Assembly (NCBI GenBank): GCA_003254885.1
Contig: QANT01000041.1
Location: forward strand, 1 to 64,000
Length of the DNA stretch: 64,000 nucleotides
Reading direction: 5' to 3'
DNA from: Purshia tridentata
Lineage: Eukaryota; Streptophyta; Magnoliopsida; Rosales; Rosaceae
The notes beneath the pieces are model-generated. The model made no database searches and was not told the origin of the DNA. It worked only from the letters and a program-made list of their open reading frames with translations. The translations under genes were made by a program, and so were the position numbers. This document shows positions 41,002 to 51,799 of this stretch, in pieces (position 1 is the first letter of the stretch; each line of letters begins with the position of its first letter).

Positions 41002-44000
41002 CTAATTGTTCATCTTAAGAGGACCATTCATACTCCATGCATTGAGACTTTCTACAGTAACAGCCTCAGTCCCATTGTTGAACATATACAAGTGAGCACC
41101 ATCCTGAACTGCTAGAGTTGGATAAACCCTCGATGTGATGCATGTTTTTCCTCCAGCTCCAAAACTTTCAACAACAGAATGATCAATCTGCAATAAATTG
41201 AACAAGCAGAAAAGGAAAACAAAAAGAAATATATATTATTAGTAAATAATTAATAAAATCATTAAAAATGAATTGAGGGGTTCAAAGTACATACCAAAGT
41301 CCTGAGGGAAAGCTTCTTATCTGATAAATCTACATCTACAAAGCCAGCAAATGATGGCCTATACAATTTGATATCAAACGGCCTCAAAGAGGAACTGCAA
41401 TATGTCCCATCCCAAAAGTTAGTATGTTTCAAAAAATTAATAATAATAAAATAAGCAACATATATCATTAATAGAGATCACCTGGTACAAGTACAATATG
41501 GTTCATATATATAACATTACTTGGTAAAGAAACTAAGAGCTAGAGCAAAGACAAACCTTCTTGCATCAGAGCACATGAGAACCACATGCTTCTCTTTAGA
41601 TTTAAATATCCTAAAGAAGACAGGAGTGAATTCCTCTAGGTTTTGTGAAGCCAATGTCAAGAGCCCAAATGGCCCAATACCACCTTGAACGTTTGAGCCC
41701 TTCAGCCCACAGAGTTGTTGAGCATCCAGTTTGGCCCAGCTAGGGTCAAACTCCTCTGCTTTGTCCAAGCTAGGAAATGAGAAGGTGACATCAACATCGG
41801 CCTGAGCAGCACTTATTCCTTTGACTTCAAAATGATTTCCCAGCTGGAGATTTTTATTCTTCATCTGGACCTTTTTCCCCCTCAAAGTTTCCAATTCTTC
41901 AATAGGCCACTGTAGCAATTGCTTCCCATCAGGATTGAGCCACACCACCCTTGGAATTGTCTGCACAGAATATTAACACCCACAAATATATCAACCAAAG
42001 AAAAATGTTTAAACAAATAAAAAAGAGTAACTTAATTTGTTTGATCTACTATATTTACCAGTCACATTATGAACTACATATCTTAAAAAAGAAGAAAAAC
42101 TCACATGCATGTTGTGGATGCATACACTCATCATCTCATAATATCTTCTTACGTGTCTACTTTTTATGAGAGAAATTGAATAGATATATATATATTTATT
42201 ACATATAAAGTTTTTCAAATGATAAAACACTTACATAAGTTTCAGCGTTAATCCGACCTCTATAAGAAATTTGATTAATATATATAATAAGTAAATATTG
42301 CTAAACCCGAACCCTAAATCAACAAATTATACATCACCTGAATTCCAGCCCATCCTTTGGCAGAATCATCTTCAGAAGTATCAGACTCATTAGCCCACCC
42401 CCACAAAATCCTCCTATTATTGGCAGCATCAAAGAAAGTCTTGGAAGCATAAAAATTACCATAATCATATCTCAACCCGGACCATCCATCCACCAATGCT
42501 TTATCAGGAACATATTTATCTTTCTTAGGAAAATATGTTCCAACTGTGTAGTACTCATACCTTGTCTCATCAAGGCTCACTTTCAAAACATGTTTAACAT
42601 TCACACCAACTTTGGATGTGTCCACTCCAACTTTGTCACTTAATGAAACCGGGTAAAAATCCGGGCACTCCCACATACCCGTATCCGGTGCAGAGTGGAG
42701 CGGGTGATGGGCCTTGACCCAATACATGAAATCCTTGCTCCTATACAAATGGGCCATCCCCGTATGCTTCCTTTTGCCACCCACCAACATCTTCCAATGC
42801 CCATTTCCCCACCAAGCAGTTGTCGGGTCACGGAATGCGGATGAGTTCATGGCGGAGCTCGGGACCACAAGCGGGTTGTTGTCGGGCTTGATCCATTCGC
42901 GGAGGTATGGGTCGGACACATTTGCTGGCACAGCGTAGTTTTGGACCTGCCGTTGTTGGGTGTCAAGCCCGGTGTAGAGGATAACGGGCTTGTTACCGGG
43001 TAAAACGGTGGCGGACCCGGACCAACATCCATTTATGTCAAAGGGCTTGGATGGGTATATGGCGGGCTCAAGGGCTTCCCAATTTATTAGATCTTTGGAT
43101 ACTGAATGGGCCCAAACAATGTTGCCCCACACAGCACCCTTGGGATTGTACTGGTAGAACAAGTGGTACAGACCATTGAAATACATGGGTCCTGTTCAAA
43201 TCCAACAAGGATAAATTAATAGGTTAATGAAGGACTTAATTAAGATTAATAATTTTAGTTGAAGTTAAAGATTACAAAATTTCAATATGGTGAAAGAAAG
43301 ACTCACCATTGGGGTCTGTAGTCGTTTATGGGCCGCCATGGAAAGGAAAAAGGAAAATTAAAACAAAAAAGAGAGTCAGTTATGTAACTAGAAGAAGATA
43401 TAGGACTATATTAAAAATTTATATAATTCAATAATATTTATGGTATAATCATATAACAAATATATGCTATGCATATTTATTATGCTATGACGATTTAACT
43501 GTCGGTTTTCAGAACTTCAGAAAGAATAACATGATGAGGCAGATCTGGAACATCAGGAGAAAATGAGAAATCTACTCAAACTCAATAATTACACCACCAG
43601 AGTACTTGTCAAATACCACATGAAGCCTGTGTGCTCTGAACTCTCCAGCTATTATAAATTATGAATATGCATGTGAATTTAATTAATAAGTATGTGACAC
43701 AGTTGTTGATCCCTCAGGACCTTTCAACAACCAGTTGGCTGGGCCCATACATGCATGTATTGATAATTTTATGACATACCCCATTTGATGTTCCATCATC
43801 GTGCATGTGTCATCATCCACATTGATATTTATTTGTAAGTTTGCAAATAAATAGGTGACAGCAAAATCAAATAAGAAAGGTATCATCCCAAATTAATATA
43901 TATATAAGATAAAGACACTGGTCCCCAACATGGATACCAATAATACCTAATTAAAGAGAGATCACGATTAGTCTAATAACTTATGAGCTAGTTTCATGTT

Positions 44001-45778
44001 GGTTCACAAATTATTTGTCATTACAAAGTGATCCACTTATTATTTAATATTTTCAATTTCATCAATTTCGTCAAAATGGTGTGGATGGCTATTAAAATGA
44101 GAAGCATTCGTGGTTTCCACCCCTAGGTCTTCCTCCCCAACACCACCCCAGCCCCAGCCGCCCCATCCCACCTCACCATCTTTCCTCCCAACTTCAGCAC
44201 CATCGACCCTTCTCACACATGAGACTTCCCCTCCTTTCTCTTTCTCTCTCCCTCGCCTCCCTCCTTCTAATAACAAGCCATTTGGACCGTATGTAAAAAC
44301 TTTAAGGAAATGGCAAGTTTTTGAGGAAGGGTGTATATATGGCTTCCGCTGCCGGTGATGAAACAGCTGGTGGGGGTGGGGAGGGATGAAGGAGATGGAT
44401 TTTTTTTTTTTTAAAGGATGGGCTGGGGGGCTGGCTGGGGTGGTGTTGGAAAAGATGACCCAAGGGTGAAAACTCACAAATGACCCTCATTTTAAGGGTT
44501 ATATACACCATTTTGACAGAATGAAGGAGATTGGAAAACGTTCAAATAGTAAGTGGACTACTTTGAAAGGAAAAAGATTTGTAGACCACTATATATGGAA
44601 CTTGCTCATAAATTATTAGACCAATATACCTAAAATTTAGGTCAAATACTACTTAGTGGATGTGGGATATGGTGCGTAATCAATTGCATATATAAGACAA
44701 GCAACAGCTAGCTAGCAATGTTGCAATCATTTCACACTTAATAATCTCACATATACATTACAAACTGGCATTATAAACTGGTGTATGGTGATATCCATAT
44801 GAAAATAGCAAATAAATTAATGTTACCAAAACATTGCAACCTGATATATATTCTTCTTTTATTATTGTTTTCCCTTTTTTTTTGTTTAGCATTCAAAATA
44901 GTAAAAATGGCAACCTTTCAAGTTTTCTGTACATATATATATAGCTATTTATTTCCTTTATTGTATCAAAAACCTAGAGAGCTTTAGATGATGGCATAAG
45001 ATTTTAATTAATGCCGGCAAAATATACCAAAACTCTTCACTGTTTCTTTTAACCGAAAAATAGGGAAAATTCAAAATATTATGGTGAGATAAGTATATCA
45101 ATCAAGAGACCGATAATTTGGAGACATGAGATTTCAACTCCGGAATTAAACCCTGAAAATCCTGGAGGGCATATCTATTGCATATATGCATGGCTCGAAT
45201 CCAAGATTCATCAAATATTATGCATATCGGGTCACAACTGATACAATAATTTCTGAATAAATCATATGATCATATCAGTATTTTTAATTATTTCCAAAAT
45301 GTAAAACTTTTCAAATAACTTGAACTTAGTAATTGAAAACGATCTGATCGGAAAAAATTACACGTAAATTAGAGAACCAAACAGGGGCTAACTTAAGGTT
45401 AAGGTATTCCGAAAAACGAAATTAAAAAATAAAAATAAAAAACCAATAGTGCCAACACACACAGTAGCATGCAGATCAGAAAACCAATTAAAAATGAAAA
45501 GTTTTATGATATAAATTAATTTGATGAGGATATAGTTATTGTGAAAATCAATTATTGAAACAGAGTTACTTAAGTATATATGTACCGTTAATCCAGTGTT
45601 TGGGAGGTTGAAAGTGAAAGGCAGTTCTGTGGATTTGCTTGACGTTCACGGCAGCCAGAGACTGAAACTCTGGGTAGACCTTGTGTGACGCTTCCACTTC
45701 ATTAATGTCGTTTACGATCACAAAAACACAACACCAAGCAACTAAACAAAGTGAAAATAACTTTTTTGAGATACCCAT
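41002..45778 (-). CDS. CWINV: Cell-wall invertase (GH32), copy 2
   Basis: Six exons (45778-45586, 43315-43307, 43191-42338, 41960-41557, 41394-41295, 41187-41002) give 581 residues. A signal peptide ([19 protein letters not shown]) is followed by [12 protein letters not shown]. The catalytic set is complete: WINDPNG with the 9-bp mini-exon, [10 protein letters not shown] and MWECPDFY (cell-wall type). DHSVVESFG lies near the C-terminus. It is a tandem paralog of copy 1 in the same orientation, about 750 bp upstream of it. Intron 1 is about 2.3 kb against 136 bp in copy 1 and contains a DNA transposon. Exon 3 continues through TRYEYY without the copy 1 intron and ends after GWAGIQ. Exon 4 runs through AAQADV, which copy 1 interrupts. 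Joining exon 1 across the long intron is an inference supported by phase. Confidence 0.88.
43967..44625. mobile_element. Non-autonomous DNA transposon with about 170-bp inverted repeats, in invertase intron 1
   Basis: The left arm starts ATTAGTCTAATAACTTATGAG. The right arm in reverse complement starts ATTGGTCTAATAATTTATGAG. Shared inner blocks are GTCCACTTA-type sequence, GTCAAAATGGTGT and TTAAAATGAG, so the arms extend about 170 bp. The GC-rich interior (about 44140-44440) has no transposase. Long inverted repeats and no coding part suggest a Mutator-like MITE. Flanks show similar CCAATA(A)TACCTAA phrases, but a clean target-site duplication is not certain. Confidence 0.6.
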
Positions 45779-45890
45779 CGATCAAAACGTATAGAAGAAG
45801 AAAAAGAGAGATTCGAAGAATGAAATGGAAAAGAGTGATTGATTTTGTGAGGAAATAAGGTTTGGGGTTATGATGTTTATATAGAGAAAG

Positions 45891-45939
<49 letters not shown>

Positions 45940-45965
45940 CTAATTAATGTGGTGGCGGTAGACAA
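45779..45965 (-). promoter_or_regulatory. Invertase copy 2 core promoter and leader, with GA/CT microsatellite
   Basis: On the minus strand a TATATAAA box (45883-45876) lies about 100 bases before the start codon. A (CT) run of about 44 bases (45937-45894) ends roughly ten bases before it. Repeat length changes here would alter spacing of upstream elements to the TATA box. Confidence 0.6.
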
Positions 45966-48900
45966 GAGGATAGAGTAGATGTCGAGAATAATAAGGAATG
46001 GATTTAGATAAACTTAATTTCTTATTAATCGTGGGGAGGTTATAGTATATATATACAACTATACATGGAAAAGGTATTGCTATTAAGTAATTAAACCACT
46101 TTTCCTTTAAAAAACAAAACAGTAATACGAGGAAGTTTACACTTTATTTTTCTTTATTCTTTTTGTTTTGTATGGATCAACGTGTACACTTCATAGAGTT
46201 CATATTGAAAATATACTATTTTATGAATTCTAGTTTGTGAGAAATTTTTAAATGTAACCGATAAATTGTCATGTACTGTAATATAACTAATAATATTATA
46301 TATGTTATTATATGATTGGTTGTTATTAATATTATACTTACAAAGATAAAAATCTAGTCCAACAATACATTTACATGTTAAATTGATTACACTATATGAT
46401 GTTGTATCGATTACGCATAAAAAAATTTCTTAGTTTTCATTTGACTCTAAACTTCAAGAAATTACTATGTGTAGTCGTTACAGGGTTACACCACATGAAA
46501 GTGGTACAATTGTGTACATAAATATTTTTTCCATAGTTCATTTTAATTAATTTAATTCAATTTAAGTCCAATAATGTTAAGATTAGTACGTTAAGGAATA
46601 TATTATTGGACCATGTTGTGATTCTAAGAGTAGTGATAAAGTACTCACCTCGATCATTTATCCTTTCCTATTATAAGAATTCAAAGTTGGAAAAATAATT
46701 CTTTTTTTTTAGGTATAAATAAATAAAAATCATTTTTCTAATTAAGTTGTTATTCTGAGTACGTTATGCATTGGAGTGAAATGTATAGCAGTAGAAATTA
46801 TAATTAATGAGAAAAATAAGTCTAATTCCATAATTTATACTTAATTACTCTTTCTAAAAAAAATTATACTTAATTACTTAATCAACTATTAATTTAATTA
46901 ATTAAAAATACATTATTAAATGCTCATTAAATCATAACCTTATAATTATTATAGATCAATAATTAGTCAAACTTTCCGCAATTCAATTGTCACTTTGTTT
47001 TTGTTTTATTTTTTCTACGAAACAGATAAATTGAAGAAATACGGTGAATCTTGTGAAAAGGGAAAGAAGCTTTTCACTTTGGCATTAACAAAGAAGAACA
47101 ACCGGTTAAAAGACAGCAAATTAGAAAAGTTTGATCAAATTGAAATAGAGCGAGTACAAGAAGTCATGATAAAACGCCCAAGTCTTGGAAGAGATGCAAC
47201 ATTAAGAGCTCCAAAAAAAAAAAAAAAANAAAAAAAAAAGACAAATTTATCTGGAAGAGATGATATAATGAATTACTCACCCATGTTCGAAATTTTAGAT
47301 AGAAGATATTGGAACTTAAAACCTAAGACATAAGCTATACAAATATATGTCACATCCAATAGGACAAATTCAAATTGCTAAGTGTTTTGCACATGTTAGT
47401 ACACATGCGATAAACACATCGCTCTCACATTAATTTGGATGAAGGATTTTATATTTCTAGTTATCTGACGTGGTCTTTTGTCAAAGTCAATGTGAAAAAG
47501 GAGCAATTTTAGTGATTTCCCACCCATTTTTAAGGGATCAATTAGGGCATAATTAGCTTGTAGGCCTAACTACAAAAAATAATGCATGTAGTTTGGTACG
47601 GCTGTTACAATCTTGACACTCTAGTAGTCTTTGAAACCTTTGGATTTTTTTATGCATTGCACATTGGTTTTGTGGATGCAATATTAAATTTTAAGTACTT
47701 GACTTAAAAATAAATAAGAATCCTAACCACTAAACGCTCTTTTCTTTCTACTTAATCCTATCTCTCTCAGTCAAGTATCTCTTTTCTCTCTCCTTAACCT
47801 ACCAATACTATGTCCCCACCCCTTTCTAAACTATTTTTTAATGAAAATTTTCTTTTTATAAGATTACCAAAAAGGACATAGTTGAAAAGGGCAAAAAAGA
47901 AGACATTAAGGCTACTATGGTAGCCCACCGCTACACCTTCAATTGAAATTCATTTGGGGGTGCTCCAAAATCTACAAGTGAAATACAAGCTCTAAGAGTC
48001 TTGAAACATAGATCTGGCCTTCCAACCCAATTGAGATGAATTTCAAACTACTACACCAATTTCATATCAACTTCTGACAAGATTATTTGTTGAAGCTTTT
48101 AACATTTGTGCATTGTGAACATAAACAAAGAGTAGTAGAAATTTGTAATGTGAAATGCAAAATAATCAGCACAAACCCCAAAGGGATCAAATGATTTTAA
48201 TTAATTTAGTATAATTTAGAAGATCAATTGAAAAATTAGGATATATTTGTTTCCTTGAATATTGACAAACTTTTTGTCATGAAGAATGGGTGAGAAAATA
48301 TGAATGAGACGGGTGGAAATAGCGTCACTCTTAATACTATATAACAAAAGTTTTTTCTTTTTTTAAGGTGATAAAGAAAAAGATGACATGCAAATCAAAA
48401 GCGTATGCAAATTAGGTGCTTGCTTTCTCAATGTAAAAATTGGTATTACTCTTTACCATCATGGTGGCAGATCTGCAGATACAATAAAGTTCAAAAACTC
48501 ATCTTTGAAGACGGGGATTAAATGCTACTTATCAGAACATACTTCTTTTTTTAACTAGTTTTCCCAATGTACATGGCACATTATATGAGCATATCACATC
48601 ATCACATTTTAAAGGAAAAAATCACATTATATGAATAAGAGTTTGCAAGTAAAAGAATGGCGAATTCATAACCATATTGTGTTTTGGGATTACATTCATA
48701 GATTAATAACCCTCGAGTTTGTAATACATAGCCAGGACTTAAACAAGCAAAAACAAATATAGCAGAGAATCAAATTTCCTATAGTATTGTCCAATGAAAG
48801 AAGCATAGTCATATTCGAGGGACACTGAATTGATAGAAGCGACCATACAGATATGGAGAGTTGGAGTAGTACGTTCTCCCATATGCTATGCGATATTAAG

Positions 48901-49134
48901 TGTTCCCAAGCATAGTTTTGGCGAGGAAGATAGGTTGTGAGCATGATGGTACACAACACAGTTAAATGAAACTATATGCAGATTGCAGTTAGATTAGACA
49001 TCTTTGGAAGATGGAGGTCAATGTGAAATTGTCAGGAACCTTAAACTGGAAACCAAGAGAAAGCAGGAGATGAAATCCCACCTTTTTCTTTTGCCTTTAG
49101 AGAAACTAACCTAAATAACCATCAAATAAGTGAA
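45966..49134. other. Gene-poor AT-rich spacer
   Basis: About 3.2 kb with no gene I can name. It contains an unrecognised 112-codon frame at 46995-47333, described separately, and a 3' flank of the PPR gene. A minus-strand frame at 48696-48959 has no family features. Confidence 0.5.
46995..47333 (+). other. Unrecognised 112-codon frame with an ambiguous base
   Basis: The frame reads a Lys-rich sequence including LKKYGESCEKGKKLFTLALT and KRPSLGRDATLRAPK, then a poly-Lys stretch made by an A run that contains the only N of the window (47229), then GRDDIMNYSPMFEILD. Composition is more protein-like than the surrounding spacer. I do not recognise the family, however, and no splice context or promoter is evident. 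It could be a remnant of a gene or transposon. The reading frame after the N depends on the true A-run length. Confidence 0.25.
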
Positions 49135-51009
49135 TTACCAATAATCCCCGCATGAACAGGTGCCTTCCCTGAAGTGATGAAACCGGTTTGCATCTCGAAC
49201 AATGATCACCCTTTGTGTAATAGCTGATACAAACTTACTAAATGCATGGCAGTCACCACAAACCCTAAGATTCTTTGTAATTCTGATAGGAGTTCCATCA
49301 GCAGTGGCGATAAGGCCAAAAGCAATTGCCAGCTTCTCACTATGTGTATACAAAATACCGAGCTTCACTTCCTCATCAACATCATGTAACACAAAATTTG
49401 TATCAGGAACATAACCAGCCAGCTCCAATTTATTACTCAAACTCTCGAGCATTGCATAAATCTTTTCTGACCAAGGATGAGTCCTATCTCCAACTCCGAA
49501 TTGGTAAATTTTGTTATCCGCCTCAATCCAAGTCAAACCAGGAATTTTCTTCAGACTCCTTTGGGTCATCAGACCTCTTATCTTTGCCACTTCTTTCCAC
49601 CTACCTACTCTTGCATAAATATTTGAGAGCAATACATAATGCCCTGGGTTTTCGGGCTTTAGTTCAAGAAGGGAATTCGCTGCCTTTTCTGCCAGGTCTA
49701 TATTCCCATGGATTCTACATGCCCCAAGTAAAGCACCCCATACCCCCTCATCTTTCTCAACTGCCATACTCTCAACCAATTTTAAGGCCTCATCAAGCCT
49801 TCCAGCACGGCCCAAGAGATCAACCATACAAGTATAATGTTTGACATCTGCTCTGACAGCATACTCATCCCACATCATTGAGAAAAACCGAAGACCCTCT
49901 TCAATCAAGCCTGAATGACTACAAGCATGTAATAGTGAAATAAACGTTATTGCATTTGGTAATACTCTACTGCTCAACATCATATCAAAAATATCAAGAG
50001 CTTTCCTGCCATCCCCATGATAACCATAAGCTGCAATCATGGCACTCCATGTTACAACATTCTTTACTTGCATCCTATCAAAAATTTCCCTTGCGGAATC
50101 AACACACCCGCACTTAGCATACATATCAATCATTGCCGTTCCCAAAATCACATCCAAGGAGAACTTGTTCCTACATATATAATCATGAAAAAGTCTGGCC
50201 TTATGCATAGCCCCCAAATTTGCACAAGCATTAACAATTGTCACCATAGCAACCTTATCCGGGGCAACACCTTCATCGATCATCCGATCAAACATAACCA
50301 AGGACTCATGAGCATTCCAGCACTCAGTAAATGCACCAATCATCACTGTCCACGTTACAAGATCCCTGCTTTGCATATTATCAAACAACTGACGAGCATC
50401 CTCTATAACCCTACATTTCACATACATGTCAACGAGCGCTGCACAAACAAAATTATCCGAAAGCAACCCATGTTTCAAAACAATGTCATGGACCAATCTG
50501 CCCATTTGCAGGTGCATCATATCCCTACAAGCCCGTATCACCAAAGGCAATGTATAATTATCAGGTCGAACCCCACTTCTAATAAGCTCCCTAAATGTTG
50601 CAAACCCATTAGTAAAATCACCAGCCTTCACAAACCCACCAACCATTACACTCCAAGTGACTGAATCTCTCTCCCCCATCCCACTAAACAAAGCATAAGC
50701 GTCACCCAACACTTTATACTGAGCATACATGTAAAGGAGCTTGTTTGCAACAGTGAGGTTTTGGAGCATTCCATTGACAGCCACTTGGGCATGGACTTGT
50801 CTAATGTGGAAGGTGTTCCTAGAGCTGAGCAGGGCAGTGATGAAGAATTTGGGGTCTAAAGAGATTGAAAAATGAGGTTGCGGTACTTCTTCTTGTATGT
50901 GGGTATGGGACATTGCGGTATCTGCCATAGCAGCCGCCGTAGAAAACAAGTAGAATCTAACCAAGCCTTGGTTTCGAATAAGGACGGTCTGGTTTTTCAG
51001 TTTGAGCAT
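49135..51009 (-). CDS. PPR protein, PLS class with E and DYW domains
   Basis: This intronless gene codes for 624 residues. The N-terminus (RNQGLVRFYLFSTAAA) is basic and Ser/Ala-rich, suggesting an organelle presequence, probably mitochondrial. About ten PLS-type PPR motifs follow, recognisable by repeated units such as DSVTWSVMVGGFVKAGD, NVVTWSAMIAAYGYHGD and MYAKCGCVDSAREIFDRM. The E region leads into a DYW deaminase-like domain. This carries the HSEKLA zinc/catalytic motif, CGDCH, and the terminal CSCGDYW with the exact DYW end. Such proteins bind organelle RNA and most edit specific cytidines to uridine. The target site could be predicted from residues 5 and 35 of each repeat. A later Met (MADTAMSH, residue 28) is possible, but the first gives a better presequence. 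Confidence 0.93.
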   Translation of the reverse strand: MLKLKNQTVLIRNQGLVRFYLFSTAAAMADTAMSHTHIQEEVPQPHFSISLDPKFFITALLSSRNTFHIRQVHAQVAVNGMLQNLTVANKLLYMYAQYKVLGDAYALFSGMGERDSVTWSVMVGGFVKAGDFTNGFATFRELIRSGVRPDNYTLPLVIRACRDMMHLQMGRLVHDIVLKHGLLSDNFVCAALVDMYVKCRVIEDARQLFDNMQSRDLVTWTVMIGAFTECWNAHESLVMFDRMIDEGVAPDKVAMVTIVNACANLGAMHKARLFHDYICRNKFSLDVILGTAMIDMYAKCGCVDSAREIFDRMQVKNVVTWSAMIAAYGYHGDGRKALDIFDMMLSSRVLPNAITFISLLHACSHSGLIEEGLRFFSMMWDEYAVRADVKHYTCMVDLLGRAGRLDEALKLVESMAVEKDEGVWGALLGACRIHGNIDLAEKAANSLLELKPENPGHYVLLSNIYARVGRWKEVAKIRGLMTQRSLKKIPGLTWIEADNKIYQFGVGDRTHPWSEKIYAMLESLSNKLELAGYVPDTNFVLHDVDEEVKLGILYTHSEKLAIAFGLIATADGTPIRITKNLRVCGDCHAFSKFVSAITQRVIIVRDANRFHHFREGTCSCGDYW

Positions 51010-51799
51010 AACAGCGGTTGTGGGAATGAAAGTTTCAAACTGTCGTCAACTTTACAGTTTGAGAATGAAGGGCAAGCTGCATGAGTGATTGAGTGCATGG
51101 TACGGAGCTGGATTTCAAGTTTCAGCGGGAAAGGCTTATGGGGAAACGACGGCGTAACATCATAATTGTTTTGCTAATTCTTAAAAATATAAAATATAAA
51201 AGTGGTATAGACAACTCAATTGATTTTCATTCTTACGATAATATAATTAATATTTAGCAATTTCCGAGTTATAATCAGATATCCGAATGTAAAACCATAT
51301 TTGCTGTGGACAATGTTTGGCTCTGTGCTTGTGAGTCATTCTTCCTTGTAGGTCAATCATATGTTGAATTATAAGGAGGAATTGGAAATTAAGAGAAAAT
51401 ATTACCAGATATTGAAAAACAGCATTTCATTGACAAATCAGTTAAAGTGAAATAAAAAATATTATAATGCAAAAATATAAAACATGTTTTAATGCGCTTT
51501 GTTTTAACGAACAGAGACTTACATAATTGGCTAAACAAAACAGTAATTCAGGCGATAAAACTTAGGCACAGGTAGGTTCTTCTGCCACAATATACATTCC
51601 TATATCGAGCTACACTGCTAAATCCAAAGACTGGATTTATTGATACATTGGCTGCACTAGGAATAACCAATGCACCACCCCCCTCCCACCCTCTACGACA
51701 CCCTTGTATTTTCTCAAATGCAAGAAAAAGTGTACAATAATGATACAAATACAAATACCAATTTCATGCAAGTAATTGAGCTAAAAGATCACGCCAACA
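51010..51799. other. Intergenic, PPR promoter and kinesin 3' end
   Basis: Both neighbours run on the minus strand. The region holds the PPR promoter and the kinesin-5 3' UTR. Nothing else is recognised. Confidence 0.6.

Noticed and set aside
45060-45160. SINE-like Pol III boxes in invertase intron 1
   Set aside because: Only a weak B-box resemblance (GATTTCAACTCCGG), with no A box, tail or flanking repeats.
50017-50664. 215-codon plus-strand frame inside the PPR gene
   Set aside because: Antisense shadow of the repetitive PPR coding sequence, with no recognisable domain.
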